NCBI RefSeq assembly: GCF_001421965.1
Contig: NZ_LMLP01000005.1
Coordinates: 1-44,015, forward strand
Reading direction: 5' to 3'
DNA length: 44,015 bases
Source of the DNA: Sphingomonas sp. Leaf67
GTDB lineage: Bacteria; Pseudomonadota; Alphaproteobacteria; Sphingomonadales; Sphingomonadaceae
Shown in pieces: positions 7,204 to 18,600 of this stretch (positions are counted from its first letter, which is position 1; the number at the start of each line of letters is the position of its first letter). The notes beneath the pieces are model-generated. The model saw only the letters and a program-made list of their open reading frames with translations, ran no database searches and was not told where the DNA came from. Both the position numbers and the translations under genes were made by a program.

Positions 7204-8782
7204 ACACTTTCATTATACGTAGCGCAATATAGGGGCTCCCTGGCAGAACAATACTCGGCCGCGCAGGGTCGTGACTGTCGTATTCGTCGCGCTGGACCAT
7301 ATGGAACACGCCTTCCACCGGTGTGATTGTCATGTTCCATGTGTCGAGGATGTCGATCCGGTAATCGGGGTGCGGATTGGCAGCGCGTGTGGGCAGGACG
7401 ACGTCCCAGCGCGTCGGGCGGCTGTTGCCGAAATATTTAAGATACCAAGTGAAATCGCGCCCGCCGAGATGATAGTCCCAGAATTGCTGAATCGGATCGA
7501 TCCCTGGCGACGGTACGCTTGCGAGGATGCGGTTCAGGAACGCCAACCGGGGCGGACTGGTCCCGCGCAGGCTGCCGCCCTGCCCCAGCCACGACTGGTC
7601 GGGATTGCCGGTATCGGTGAAAACCTCGCCATGCCCGACATAGGCACCGCCGAGCGTGCCCCACCAAAAACGTTCGACTAGTTGCTCGCCGGTAAGCCGC
7701 GCCCAGCGCTTGTCCGAATTCCCCTCGTAGATCACCTCGTCGAAGATCACCGCCTTCTGCGCGAAATTGCGGTGCGGATGGACCCGCCCGTCGTCGAGCA
7801 CCGCCGCGCCGTGCTGAATGCTAGCATGGGTGATCCATGGCTTGCGGTGATCGTAATAGACGTTGAGCTGGTGGATCGACCGCAGCCGGTCGTGCGGATC
7901 GGCGGCAACCAGTACCGCGAACAGATGGTCCCAGTCGGCGATCGTCTTGTCCTCGACGATGTCATATTCGTTGGCCATCGCCCACCAGACATGGCGATAC
8001 GCACCGAATCGCGCTGCGACGTAGCGGACATAGCGTTCGTCGTCCGACCGCCGCATCGCCGAATAGCCGCGCAGTTTGTCGTAGGGGTGGAACAGGATGA
8101 CGTCGGCCTCGATCCCCAGTTCGCCCAGCCGGCGGACGCGGTCCTCGAACCGGCGAAAATAGGCGGGATCGAAGCGGGTCGGGTCCCAGTCGCGCGGCCC
8201 CCCGCCGGTGCGCACGAACGGATCGGTCGCGACCGATGCGACGTTCGGGAAGACGCACATCCGGATCTTGTTGAACGGTCCGGCCTTCAGCGTCGCCAGC
8301 GTCCGGGCGCACTGCGCATCGGATTGCAGCGCCCACGAATAGGCGGTCGTGCCCACCGGACGATAGGGCGTGCCGTTGGCGTGGACGAAATGATAGCCGT
8401 CGCGCGTCATCCGCACCGGGCCGTGGTTGCCGGCCGACGGGGGCACGCTCTCCACCGTCCCGCTTCGCCTGTCGAGCGCGGCGACGTTGCTCGCCGTCGT
8501 CCACGTCCATCGCCCGAGCGACGGCGGGCTGAAGCGGATGCGATAGATGCCATCGCCATCGTAGAAGCCGGGCACCGCGATCCGTGCCGTTCCCAGCGCG
8601 AAGGTCGCGCTCAGCGTCACGTCGTCGAACGGGTTGCCGCCCGCCGGGCCGGCGAGCGCGATCTCGTGGAGTCCCCAGCGCTCGACCCGCTGTGGGTTCC
8701 CGGCCGCGGCAGCCGGAGTCAGTGCCGCCGTCGCCACGGCCGCCGCACCGCCCAAAATGGTCCTTCGCGAAACCGTCACCAT
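7202..8782 (-). CDS. Exported glycoside hydrolase, DUF5060 + DUF4038 (apiosidase-like, GH140-related)
   Basis: This 526-residue protein begins with a Tat-like leader (VSRRTILGGAAAVATAA, cleavage near AAAAG). Residues 33-110 form a beta-sandwich of DUF5060 type (VERWGLHEIAL, GFYDGDGIYRIRFSP). From about 120 on it is a DUF4038-type TIM barrel (GYHFVHANGTPYRPVGTTAYSW, then FNKIRMCVFP). Candidate catalytic acids are Glu272 in AMANEYD and Asp348/Glu349 or Glu353 in IFDEVIYEG. The DUF4038 family includes the GH140 apiosidases that release D-apiose from pectic rhamnogalacturonan II, and the neighbouring genes match an apiose pathway, so apiosidase activity is my preferred reading. The start is the ATG with GGAG 4 bases upstream; a TTG 21 bases earlier is less likely. 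The gene is divergent from the MFS transporter, with an operator between them. Confidence 0.75.
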   Translation of the reverse strand: MVTVSRRTILGGAAAVATAALTPAAAAGNPQRVERWGLHEIALAGPAGGNPFDDVTLSATFALGTARIAVPGFYDGDGIYRIRFSPPSLGRWTWTTASNVAALDRRSGTVESVPPSAGNHGPVRMTRDGYHFVHANGTPYRPVGTTAYSWALQSDAQCARTLATLKAGPFNKIRMCVFPNVASVATDPFVRTGGGPRDWDPTRFDPAYFRRFEDRVRRLGELGIEADVILFHPYDKLRGYSAMRRSDDERYVRYVAARFGAYRHVWWAMANEYDIVEDKTIADWDHLFAVLVAADPHDRLRSIHQLNVYYDHRKPWITHASIQHGAAVLDDGRVHPHRNFAQKAVIFDEVIYEGNSDKRWARLTGEQLVERFWWGTLGGAYVGHGEVFTDTGNPDQSWLGQGGSLRGTSPPRLAFLNRILASVPSPGIDPIQQFWDYHLGGRDFTWYLKYFGNSRPTRWDVVLPTRAANPHPDYRIDILDTWNMTITPVEGVFHMVQRDEYDSHDPARPSIVLPGSPYIALRIMKV

Positions 8783-8810
8783 CGCTCTCCAATTGCGCCG
8801 CAACTCATAC

Positions 8811-8832
8811 TATCATATGTCGTCATATGATA
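8811..8832. promoter_or_regulatory. Operator site A (shared palindrome), divergent promoter region
   Basis: Between the apiosidase-like gene and the sugar transporter lies an inverted repeat with 9-bp arms, TATCATATG and CATATGATA, separated by TCGT. It contains the 13-bp core at 8815-8827, which on the minus strand reads TATGACGACATAT, close to the locus consensus TATGACGTATTAT. It lies 29 bases from one start codon and 21 bases from the other, so it can control both genes. Confidence 0.75.
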
Positions 8833-8852
8833 TAGAACCGAAGGGAGAGGGA

Positions 8853-10142
8853 ATGGAAGGCGCAATCGCGGAAGGAATCGGTTCCGACCGAAACGACTGG
8901 AAGAACACGATTCTGGCCGGGCTTGCCAACTATATCGATGCCGGATCCATCGTCGCGGGTTCGGCCGCGCTCGCACTGTGGATGCAGGCCTATGACCTAA
9001 GCCCCGGTTTCGTCGGGCTGATTGGCGCGTTCGGGCCGAACGCCATTTCCGCCGGCATCGGCGCGTTCGTCGGCGGGCGGCTGTGCGACCTGTTCGGGCG
9101 CAAGAAGATCTACCAATATGACATGCTGTTCTATGCGTTCGGCATGTTGTGGCTGATCTTCGCGATGAATGCGTGGATGGTGCTGATCGGCTTCTTCCTC
9201 GTCGGGCTGGCGGTCGGCGCGGATATTCCGGCATCATGGTCGCTGATCGCCGAAACCGCACCAAAGGGCGCGCGCGGCAAGCATAGTGGCGTGGCGCAGG
9301 TGCTGTGGTATCTGGGCCCGGTCGTCGTGCTGCTGATGTTTCTGGTGCTCGAACCGCTGGGCCTGCTCGGCGCGCGGATCGTGTTCGCGCACCTTGCCAT
9401 TCTGGCGGTGGCGCTGACCTTCCTGCGATCGCGGATGAAGGAATCGCAACGCTGGCTGGATGCGCAGGCGGACAAGGCACCGGCGGCCGGCCCGACGGCG
9501 CAGCCCGCGCGGCTGCGCGACCTGATGACAAGGCAGTGGATCGCGCCGATGGCGTTTTTGATCGGCATGTACGGCATGTGGAACCTGTGGGCGGGCACCA
9601 ACGGCTTCTTCTTTCCCTATATCCTGCGCACGGTCGGCAACCAGAGCCAGGCGATGGCGGTGGCGGTGCAGTCGTTCAGCTTCCTGCTCGGCGTGCTGTC
9701 GATCTGGCTGATCTTCATGCGACTGTCCGACCGGGTTAACCAGCGCACGCTGTTCCTGGTGTCGGCGATCGTCCAGGTGATCGGCATGTCGCTGCTGGCG
9801 ATCTTTCCGCTGACGCTGCCGATGGCGCTGTTCCATGTGGTGCTGATGAGCATCGGCCAGGGGTTCGGCGCACAATCCTTCTTCCAGCTCTGGAGCGCCG
9901 AGATGTTCCCCACGTTGCTGCGATCGACGGCGCAGGGGCTGATGTTCGGGATCGTGCGGATCACGCTGGGTATCTTCAGCTTCTTCGTGCCGCTGCTGAC
10001 GGCGACCGGATTCCAGACGCTGGCCTGGATCCTGACCGGGTTCCTGGTTCTGAGCGGGTTGATCGGCTACCTCGGCGCACCGCGCAACGAGGGCAAGTCG
10101 CTCGACGAACTCGAGGCGGAGATGGAGGGGCAGGCGGCGTAG
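8853..10142 (+). CDS. MFS sugar transporter (sugar porter / metabolite:H+ symporter type)
   Basis: This 429-residue inner-membrane protein has about 12 hydrophobic segments. The family signatures are visible: GGRLCDLFGRKKIYQ between TM2 and TM3 (the G-x-x-x-D-x-x-G-R-K/R loop), a charged central loop at about 200-230 (RSRMKESQRWLDAQAD) and the second-half counterpart MRLSDRVNQRT. The carboxy-terminal NEGKSLDELE is typical of sugar and aromatic-acid symporters. The likely role is import of a monosaccharide released in the periplasm; the position beside the apiosidase-like gene suggests D-apiose (inference). The start is the ATG preceded by GGGAGAGGGA; the longer upstream frame only shadows the divergent gene. 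Confidence 0.85.
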   Translation: MEGAIAEGIGSDRNDWKNTILAGLANYIDAGSIVAGSAALALWMQAYDLSPGFVGLIGAFGPNAISAGIGAFVGGRLCDLFGRKKIYQYDMLFYAFGMLWLIFAMNAWMVLIGFFLVGLAVGADIPASWSLIAETAPKGARGKHSGVAQVLWYLGPVVVLLMFLVLEPLGLLGARIVFAHLAILAVALTFLRSRMKESQRWLDAQADKAPAAGPTAQPARLRDLMTRQWIAPMAFLIGMYGMWNLWAGTNGFFFPYILRTVGNQSQAMAVAVQSFSFLLGVLSIWLIFMRLSDRVNQRTLFLVSAIVQVIGMSLLAIFPLTLPMALFHVVLMSIGQGFGAQSFFQLWSAEMFPTLLRSTAQGLMFGIVRITLGIFSFFVPLLTATGFQTLAWILTGFLVLSGLIGYLGAPRNEGKSLDELEAEMEGQAA

Positions 10143-10150
10143 GACGGCAG

Positions 10151-10178
10151 GCCGGGCCGGGGGGATGCCCGGCCCGGC
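10151..10178. terminator. Bidirectional terminator between convergent genes
   Basis: A perfect 11-bp stem (GCCGGGCCGGG and CCCGGCCCGGC) with a 6-base loop fills the 42-base space between the transporter stop codon and the stop codon of the convergent kinase gene. The T tract is weak, but position and stability support transcription termination from both sides. Confidence 0.65.
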
Positions 10179-10184
10179 ACCGCG

Positions 10185-11651
10185 TCACCCCGCGTGTTTG
10201 ATCGCGCTTGCCCAATGGGCGCGCATCGCCGCCCGGGCCGGCGCGTCGATCGCGGGTACGAACACCGCCTCGGGCGTCAGTCGCAGGTCGGCACCGTCCA
10301 GTCCCATCGCCTCGGCCGCCAACCGTGCCGCGCCCAGCGCGCTGGCTTCGGCAGCATGCGGGCGAAGGATCGACCGGCCGGTCAGGTCGGCGAGAAGCTG
10401 CGCCAGCAACGGGTTCTTCGCCGCGCCGCCGTCGATCGACACGGTGGCGCAGCTGCGGCAGAGATCGGCCTCCATCGCGACCAGCACGTCGGCGATCTGG
10501 AGGGCGATCGCGTCCAGCGTCGCGCGCGCGACGTGCGCCGGGCGGGTCGACAGGGTCATGCCGCCGATCTGCCCGCGCGCCTGCGGTCGCCAGTGCGGCG
10601 CGCCCAGCCCGGCCAGCGCGGGGACGAACGTCACTCCGCCGGCATCGGCGACGGTGGCCGCCAGCGCCGTCAGCCCCGCTTCGTCGGTCAGCCCGAGCAG
10701 CGTCGTGACGAATGCCGCCGCCTGCCCCGACACCGAGATATTCCCTTCGAGCGCATGGCGGACGACGCCGCCACGGCTCCACGCGATTGTGCCGGACAGG
10801 CCGTGCGCCGAGCGCACCCGCCCGTCGGTCGGCGTCATCAGCGAGCTGCCGGTGCCGATCGTCGCCTTCACCCCGCTGCCCGGGGTCTCGATCCCGTGCG
10901 CGAACAGCGCGGCATGGCTGTCCCCGACCATGGCATGGATCGGGGTGCCCGGCGGCAACGCGGTGATGCCGGGCGCGACGGTGCCGAACGCGGCATCCGA
11001 CGACAGTATCTGCGGCAGCATGGCGAGCGGCACGTCGAAGATCGCGGCAAGATCCTCGTCCCAGCGCAGCCGATCGAGATCGAACAACTGAGTGCGCGAC
11101 GCATTGCTATGATCGGTCGCATGTACCGCGCCATCGGTCAGGTTCCACAACAGCCAACTGTCGATCGTGCCGCAGCGCAGTTCACCGCGCGCCGCGCGGT
11201 CGCGCGCGCCGGGCATGGCGTCGAGCAGGCCGGCGATCTTGGCGGCGGGAAATAGCGGGTCGAGGCTAAGCCCGGTGCGCGCGAGCACCAGCGGTTCGTG
11301 CCCCTGCCCGCGCAGCGCGGCCAGCCGCCCGGCCGATCGCTGGCATTGCCACAGCACTGCCGGAGTCAGTGCCCGACCCGTAGCCGCGTCCCAGATCACC
11401 ACGGTTTCGCGCTGGTTGGCGATGGCCACCCCCATGACCCGCACATCGGGGGCGGAGGCGACCAGTTCGCCGATCAGCGCGGCGACCGCTTCCCAGATGT
11501 CGGACGCCGATTGTTCGGCCCAGCCGGGCCGCGGATAGGCGACGCGCATCGCGCGCGACCGCGACCGGACGACCGTGCCGTCGGTGGCGACCAGCAACGC
11601 CTTGGTATTGGTCGTCCCCTGATCGATCGCGAGGATGACCGGGCGGCTCAT
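10185..11651 (-). CDS. FGGY-family carbohydrate kinase (likely apulose kinase)
   Basis: This 488-residue protein starts MSRPVILAIDQGTTNTKALL, the amino-terminal phosphate-binding motif of FGGY kinases, and has the second-half motifs IGTGSSLMTP and DGGAAKNPLLAQLLADLTG. The sequence is glycerol-/xylulokinase-like. As the third gene of a unit with the two halves of a transketolase, and opposite a sugar isomerase, it matches the published D-apiose pathway in which an FGGY kinase forms D-apulose 4-phosphate. Xylulokinase is the main alternative. The start codon overlaps the stop of the transketolase subunit gene by one base, indicating translational coupling. Confidence 0.8.
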   Translation of the reverse strand: MSRPVILAIDQGTTNTKALLVATDGTVVRSRSRAMRVAYPRPGWAEQSASDIWEAVAALIGELVASAPDVRVMGVAIANQRETVVIWDAATGRALTPAVLWQCQRSAGRLAALRGQGHEPLVLARTGLSLDPLFPAAKIAGLLDAMPGARDRAARGELRCGTIDSWLLWNLTDGAVHATDHSNASRTQLFDLDRLRWDEDLAAIFDVPLAMLPQILSSDAAFGTVAPGITALPPGTPIHAMVGDSHAALFAHGIETPGSGVKATIGTGSSLMTPTDGRVRSAHGLSGTIAWSRGGVVRHALEGNISVSGQAAAFVTTLLGLTDEAGLTALAATVADAGGVTFVPALAGLGAPHWRPQARGQIGGMTLSTRPAHVARATLDAIALQIADVLVAMEADLCRSCATVSIDGGAAKNPLLAQLLADLTGRSILRPHAAEASALGAARLAAEAMGLDGADLRLTPEAVFVPAIDAPARAAMRAHWASAIKHAG

Positions 11652-12606
11652 CACGCCGCCCGCTGTCCGAGCACGTCGCGCACCGCCGCCGCGATACCGG
11701 TGGCGGTCAGGTCGAAGCGCTCCATCAGCCAGTCGGCCGATCCGGTCGGCAGGAAGCCGGGAAAGCCCAGCATCCGCATCGGCACCGGCGCATGGCGCGC
11801 GCACCATTCGGCGACCGCGCCGCCCAACCCGCCGTGCGCCAGCCCTTCCTCGGCGGTCACGATCGCGCCGGTCGCCGCCGCCGCGGCCAGCGCGGCGGCA
11901 TCGATCGGCGACACAGTGGCCATGTTGACGACGCGCGCCGCCACCCCCTCACCCACAAGGATGTCGGCGGCGGCGATCGCGCGGTGGACCAGCGTCCCGC
12001 TGGCGACGATCGCCACGTCGCCGCCCTCGCGCAGCGTCTCGGCCCGGCCGATCGCGAAGGGGGTGTCGTCCCGGTCGAGCGCGGGCACCGGCATCCGGCT
12101 GATGCGGACATAGACCGGGCCGTCGTGCGCGGCGGCGGCGCGGATCGCGGCATCGGTCTGCCATGGATCGGCGGGGACGATCACCGTCAGCTTGTCGATC
12201 GCGCGCAACCACGCGACATCCTCGATACTGTGATGCGTCGCGCCCAGTTCGCCATAGGCGACGCCGCTGGAGATGCCGCACAACTTGACGTTGGCCTGGC
12301 TGTAGCCGCAGTCGACCTTGATCTGCTCCATCGCCCGCGCGGTCAGGAAACATCCCGCGCCGCTGACGAACGGCACCTTGCCACCGTTGGCCAGCCCCGC
12401 GGCGACGCTGACCATATTCTGTTCGGCGATGCCGACGTTGACGAGCCGGTCGGGAAAACGGTCGCGGAACCTGCCGAGCTTCGACGATCCGACCGAGTCG
12501 TTGACTACCGCGACGATGCGGTCGTCGGTGGTCGCCATGTCCTCCAGCGCGGCGACATAGGCGTCACGGCAGTCGAACAGACCGTGCGGGTTGGACGCGG
12601 CGACGC

Positions 12607-12610
<4 letters not shown>
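11651..12610 (-). CDS. Split transketolase, C-terminal (pyrimidine-binding) subunit
   Basis: This 319-residue protein corresponds to the pyrimidine-binding and carboxy-terminal domains of transketolase. DRFPDRLVNVGIAEQNMVSVAAGLANGG contains the conserved glutamate that activates thiamine diphosphate; GATHHSIEDVAWLRA and VTAEEGLAHGGLGGAVAE follow in the usual order. I use a GTG start at 12610, which overlaps the stop of the upstream subunit gene (GTGA); the upstream frame extension is not transketolase-like. Together with the next protein it makes a full enzyme. In the apiose route such a split enzyme (AptAB type) converts apulose 4-phosphate and glyceraldehyde 3-phosphate to DHAP and xylulose 5-phosphate. 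Confidence 0.87.
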
Positions 12611-13467
<857 letters not shown>

Positions 13468-13470
<3 letters not shown>

Positions 13471-13485
13471 ATGACGTCTTATATG
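13468..13485. promoter_or_regulatory. Operator site B (shared palindrome)
   Basis: The 13-bp core TATGACGTCTTAT at 13470-13482 lies between the divergent transketolase and isomerase units and touches the first possible start codon of the transketolase gene. With its flanks it forms CATATGACGTCTTATATG. Occupancy would block both the promoter and the translation start region on the left. Confidence 0.75.
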
Positions 13486-13544
13486 TGATTATTGCCGGAA
13501 CGCAATTGCGTTGCTTGGCTAAAATTTCGCGGGAGGATCGATAG

Positions 13545-14525
13545 ATGGGCAAGCAACGCTATGGTGCCGGGATTTGGCATTTCGCAACCTATGTCGATCG
13601 CTACGCCACCGATGGCTATGGCGAGACCCGTTCGCTGATCGACATGATCGATCTGGCGGGGCGGGTCGACGACCTGTCGGTAGTGGACATCAACTATCCC
13701 TTCGTCGATCCCAGCCTGTCGCTGTCTCAGGTCGACGCGGCGCTGGCGCGCAACGCGCTGTCGGTGATCGGGATTACGCCCGAAATCTATACGCGGCAGT
13801 TCGCGCGCGGCGCCTTCACCAATCCCGATCCGGGCATCCGCCGCCTCGCCAATGAGATGTGCAACGACGCCGCCCGCGTCGTCCGCCATTTCGGCGCGGA
13901 CTATGTGAAGCTGTGGCCGGGGCAGGACGGGTGGGACTATCCGTTCCAGGTCGACCACCGCGACCTGTGGCGGATGAGCGTCGAAGGCGTGGCCGAATTG
14001 GCGGGACAGAACCCCGACTTGAAATTCGTCATCGAATACAAGCCGCGTGAACCGCGCGTCCACATGAGCTACGACAGTGTCGCGCGCACCCTGCTGGGCA
14101 TCGAGCGGATGGGGCTGCCCAATGTCGGTATCCTGCTCGATTTCGGCCATTCGCTGTACGGCGGCGAAAGCCCGGCCGACGCCGCGCAACTGGCGATCGA
14201 TCACGGCCGGCTGTTCGGGATGGACGTGAACGACAATTTTCGCGGGTGGGACGACGATCTGATCGTCGGCTCGGTCCATCCGATCGAGCTGTTCGAGTTC
14301 TTCTATACCCTACGCAAGAACGGGTGGGAGGGCGTGTGGCAGCTCGATCAGTTCCCGTTCCGCGAGGACAGCGTCGCCGCCGCCAATTCGGCGATCGGCT
14401 TCCTGAAGGCGGTGGAGCGCGCGCTGGACAAGCTGGACTTCGCCGCGATGCAGGCAGCACAGGACCGGCAGGATGCGGTGGCCGCGCTCAATCTGGCGCG
14501 GCAGGCGCTGTTCAGCTCCTACTGA
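13545..14525 (+). CDS. Sugar isomerase/epimerase, xylose-isomerase-like TIM barrel (candidate D-apiose isomerase)
   Basis: This 326-residue protein belongs to the AP-endonuclease-2/xylose-isomerase-like TIM-barrel superfamily. Metal-ligand candidates occur at the expected strand ends: Glu in [11 protein letters not shown], Asp in [12 protein letters not shown], Asp/Asn in [14 protein letters not shown] and Asp in [12 protein letters not shown]. The HSLYGG and [10 protein letters not shown] segments resemble L-rhamnose-isomerase/tagatose-epimerase relatives. Its operon with lactate dehydrogenase and rhamnosidase genes, and its position opposite the kinase/transketolase unit, support ketose formation from an aldose, most likely apiose to apulose. 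An L-rhamnose isomerase role is possible but there is no rhamnulose kinase/aldolase here. A GGGAGG ribosome site precedes the ATG. Confidence 0.75.
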   Translation: MGKQRYGAGIWHFATYVDRYATDGYGETRSLIDMIDLAGRVDDLSVVDINYPFVDPSLSLSQVDAALARNALSVIGITPEIYTRQFARGAFTNPDPGIRRLANEMCNDAARVVRHFGADYVKLWPGQDGWDYPFQVDHRDLWRMSVEGVAELAGQNPDLKFVIEYKPREPRVHMSYDSVARTLLGIERMGLPNVGILLDFGHSLYGGESPADAAQLAIDHGRLFGMDVNDNFRGWDDDLIVGSVHPIELFEFFYTLRKNGWEGVWQLDQFPFREDSVAAANSAIGFLKAVERALDKLDFAAMQAAQDRQDAVAALNLARQALFSSY

Positions 14526-15688
14526 TGATTATTTCCTCCGCCAGCGATTTCCGCGAGGCCGCACGACGGCGCGTGCCGCGATTCCTGTTCGATTATGCCG
14601 ATGGCGGCGCCAATGGCGAGGAGACGCTGCGCTGCAACGTGTCCGACCTAGCCGGCATCGGCCTGCGCCAGCGGGTGTTGCGCGACGTGGCCGCCATCGA
14701 CCTGACGACCAATTTGTTCGGCCGCCAGATCGCCCTGCCGCTCGCACTGGGTCCGGTCGGCATCGGCGGCATGTACGCCCGGCGCGGCGAGGTGCAGGCC
14801 GCCCGCGCGGCGGCGGCGGCCGGGGTTCCCGCCTGCCTGTCGACGGTGTCGATCTGTTCGATCGATGAGGTCGCGGCGGTCGCCGACCCGTTCTGGTTCC
14901 AACTGTACGTGTTGCGCGACCGGGCGTTCATGCGCGACCTGATCGCGCAGGCGAAGGCGGCGGGCGCCGGCGTGCTGGTGTTCACCGTCGACATGCCGGT
15001 GCCCGGCGCACGCTACCGCGACGCCCATGCCGGCATGTCCGGCCCGCGCGCGCCGCTGCGACGGGTGATGCAGACGCTGGGGCGGCCGCACTGGGCATGG
15101 AATGTGGGGCTGCGCGGCCGGCCGCACATGCTGGGCAATCTGCTGCCGGTGCTGGGCAGCGACAGCGGGCTGAACGATTATATGGGCTGGCTGGCGAAGA
15201 ATTTCGATCCGTCGATCCGGTGGAGTGACCTCGACTGGATCCGCGCGGCATGGGACGGCCCGCTGGTCATCAAGGGCATCCTCGATCCCGAGGACGCGCG
15301 GGAGGCGGTGCGCATCGGCGCAGACGGCATCGTCGTGTCGAACCACGGCGGCCGGCAACTGGACGGCGTGCTTTCGACCGCGCGCGCGCTGCCCGCGATC
15401 GCCGACGCGGTGGGGGATGCGCTGAGCGTGCTGGCGGACGGCGGGATACGCTCCGGGCTGGACGTCGTGCGCATGCTGGCATTGGGCGCGAAGGGCGTCC
15501 TGCTCGGTCGCGCGTGGATCTATGCGCTGGCGGCGCAGGGCGAGGCGGGCGTCGCCCGGCTCGTTGACCTGATCGCGCGCGAGATGACCGTGGCGATGAC
15601 GCTGACCGGCGTGAACCGGATCGCCGCGATCGACCGGTCGATCCTTGCCGACCCTGCACTTCGCCTTACCGCCGGAGCCACCGCATGA
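14525..15688 (+). CDS. FMN-dependent alpha-hydroxyacid dehydrogenase (L-lactate dehydrogenase type)
   Basis: This 387-residue protein is an FMN-dependent 2-hydroxyacid dehydrogenase of the LldD/glycolate-oxidase family. Early motif [26 protein letters not shown] binds substrate and flavin; [12 protein letters not shown] contains the catalytic histidine and the substrate arginine; [30 protein letters not shown] binds the FMN phosphate. The product would be pyruvate from L-lactate, which is exactly the second end product of the 2,4-diketo-3-deoxy-L-rhamnonate/fuconate cleavage encoded at the other end of the locus. Glycolate or mandelate oxidation are alternatives. The start overlaps the isomerase stop by one base and the end overlaps the rhamnosidase start by four. 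Confidence 0.85.
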   Translation: MIISSASDFREAARRRVPRFLFDYADGGANGEETLRCNVSDLAGIGLRQRVLRDVAAIDLTTNLFGRQIALPLALGPVGIGGMYARRGEVQAARAAAAAGVPACLSTVSICSIDEVAAVADPFWFQLYVLRDRAFMRDLIAQAKAAGAGVLVFTVDMPVPGARYRDAHAGMSGPRAPLRRVMQTLGRPHWAWNVGLRGRPHMLGNLLPVLGSDSGLNDYMGWLAKNFDPSIRWSDLDWIRAAWDGPLVIKGILDPEDAREAVRIGADGIVVSNHGGRQLDGVLSTARALPAIADAVGDALSVLADGGIRSGLDVVRMLALGAKGVLLGRAWIYALAAQGEAGVARLVDLIAREMTVAMTLTGVNRIAAIDRSILADPALRLTAGATA

Positions 15689-18600
15689 CCCTGCGCGTCG
15701 TCGACCTTCGTGTCGAGGCCATCGTCGATCCGATCGGCATCCACGTCCCCGCCCCGCGCCTGTCGTGGCGGATCGAGAGCGACGGCCACGGCGTCGTCCA
15801 GTCGCGCTACCGCATCCGCGCCGAAGCGGACGGGGCCGTCGTCTGGGACAGCGGCGAGGTGGCCTCCGATGCCAGTTTCGCCGTCCCCTATGGCGGGCCG
15901 CCGCCACGCCCCCGGCAACGGGTGTCATGGTCGGTCGAGATCGCCACCGCCGACGGACGGCAGGCCGGTTCCCGTCCGGCATGGTTCGAGGCGGGACTGT
16001 TAGACACATGGGGCGCCGACTGGATTGAGGCGGAGGACGACCTTGCCGCTGCCGACCGGATGGCGGGCATGGCATGGGTATGGAGCGACACCGCGCTCGA
16101 CCCGCGCCTGCACGGCTTCCGCCTCGACCTGCTCGTCCCGCCCGACGTGGTGCATGCCGAGATCGCGGTGGCGGGCAAGGATCATCTGCGCGGCGTGTGG
16201 ATCGACGGGCTGCCCGCGCCGCTCGACCAGCCATGGGGCTATGATAGTCCGCTGCCGTTCTGGGGATCGCTCGCCCCGGTCGTGGCGACGCTGCGGCCCG
16301 GCCGCGCCAGCGTCTGCGTCGCGGTCGACGCCGATGTCACCGGCTTCTTTCCGGTCGATGGCGGCGCGTTCGCCAGCCTGATCCGGCTGCACCACGCCGA
16401 CGGGCGGATCGACCGGATCGTCAGCGGACCGGCGTGGCGGGTGCTGCCCGATCCGCCGGCAGGATGGCAGGATGCGGGCTTCGACGCCGGCGACTGGCCC
16501 TGCGCGGTTCCGAGCGGATCGAACGCCGGCAACGACCCGCGCCCGGCCGAACCGGCGATGCTGCTGCGCCACGACTTCGTCGCGCGCGGCGGGATCGTCG
16601 CCGCCCGCCTCTATGCGACGGCGCTCGGCAGTCATATCGCGACGATCAACGGGCAACGGGTGTCGGACGCGATCCTCTCGCCCGAGATCAGCGTCGCCGA
16701 TGCCCATGTCTTTTACGAAAGCGTCGACGTTACCGGGCTGATTGTGCCGGGCGCCAACGCCATCGGACTGACGGTCGGCGACGGATGGTATGCCAGCGCG
16801 TTCGGCTGGCGGATCGAACGTTATGCGTTCGGCCCCGCACCGCGCCGGGTGCGCGCCGAACTGCACATCGACCATGCCGATGGCAGCCGGCAGCGGATCG
16901 CGACCGGTCCCGGCTGGCGCATCGCCCCCTCCCCGATCATGCGGTCCGAAATCTACGATGGCGAGACGGTCGACGCGCGGTGGACGATCGCGGCGTGGGA
17001 CCATGCCGGGTTCGACGATTCGGGCTGGTCGACCGCCGCCATCGGCACCGCGCCCGACGTTGCGCTGCTGCCGCTCGTCTCGCCGCCGCTGCGTGCCGTG
17101 GACGAACGCCGCGCGGTGACAGTCGCCGAGCCGGTGCCGGGCCGGTTCGTGTTCGATTTCGGGCAGAATTTCGCGGGTTGGGCACGGATCGCCGCGCGGG
17201 GCGACGCGGGCACGACGATCACCGCGCGCTTCGCCGAACTGCTCGGCGACGACGGCACGGTCGACATGGCCAACCTGCGCCTCGCCCGCGCGACCGACCG
17301 GTTCATTCTGGCGGGAACCGGCGCGCGCGAGACGTTCGAGCCGTCGTTCACCTATCACGGCTTCCGCTATGTCGAGATCGAGGGCTATCCGGGGGTGCCG
17401 GAGGTCGAGGATGTCGTCGGCATCGTCGTCCATAGCGATTGCCGCATCACCGGCGCGATGCGCTTCGTCGATGCCCCGTTGTTGCAGACGATCTGGCGCA
17501 ACGCACTGTGGAGCCAGCGGTCGAACTTCTTCGCCGTCCCGACCGATTGCCCGCAGCGCGACGAACGCATGGGGTGGATGGGCGACATCCAGGTGTTCCT
17601 CGATGCGGCGGCGTTCAACATGGAGGTCGCCCCCTTCCTGCGCCGGTTCCTGATCGACGTCCGCGCCGCTCAGCGCGCCGACGGCGGCTATCCGATCGTC
17701 GTGCCGCAACCGCAATCCTATCCGCCCGTCGTCACCGCCGGGTGGAGCGAGGCGGGGGTGATCCTGCCGTATCAACTGTGGCAGCGCTACGGCGACACGG
17801 CGGTCATCGACGAGAACTGGACAGCGATGACGCGGTGGATGGCGCATGTCGCCGCCGCCAATCCCGATGGCGTGTGGCGTCACGATCGCGGACTCGATCT
17901 GGGCGACTGGTTGTCGGTCGATGCGGTGAAGCCCGATGACGAAACAACGCCGCGCGGACTGTGCGCCACCGCCTATTGGGCATGGACGGCCGAGCTGATG
18001 GCGGCGATGGCCGATGCGACCGGACGGCGCGACGAGGCGGCGGACTATCGCGCGCTGCGCCTGCGGATCGGCGCTGCCTTCGCCGCCGAATATGGCGGCC
18101 AAGGCGGCAGGGTCGGCAACGGCAGCCAGACCGGGCAGGTGCTGGCGCTGCACATGGGACTGGTACCGGCGGAGTGGCGCGCCACCGCCGCACGTGTGCT
18201 GGCCGACGATATCCGCGCACGAGGCATGACGCTGTCGACCGGGTTTCTCGGCACGCCCTATCTGCTCGACGTGCTGGCCGACGCGGGGTTGCTGGCCGAG
18301 GTCGAGGCGCTGCTGCTTCAGACCCACTATCCGGGTTGGGGCTATATGGCGGGGCAAGGTGCGACCAGCGTGTGGGAGCGGTGGAACGGCGATACCGGCG
18401 ATATCGCGATGAACAGCTACAATCATTATGCCTTCGGCGCGGTGGTCGGGTTCTTCTATCGCCGGCTCGCCGGGATCGCGCCGGGTGCGCCGGGGTTCGG
18501 GCGAATCGCGGTGCGGCCGCTGTGGCTGCCCGGGGTCGGGCGGGTCGAGGCGTCCTATGATTCCTGTGTCGGGCGGATCGCGACGCGAACGCATGGTGAC

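Noticed and set aside
7682..8830. 382-codon open frame on the plus strand
   Set aside because: It is antisense to the exported DUF5060/DUF4038 glycosidase and crosses the divergent operator; no domain is visible.
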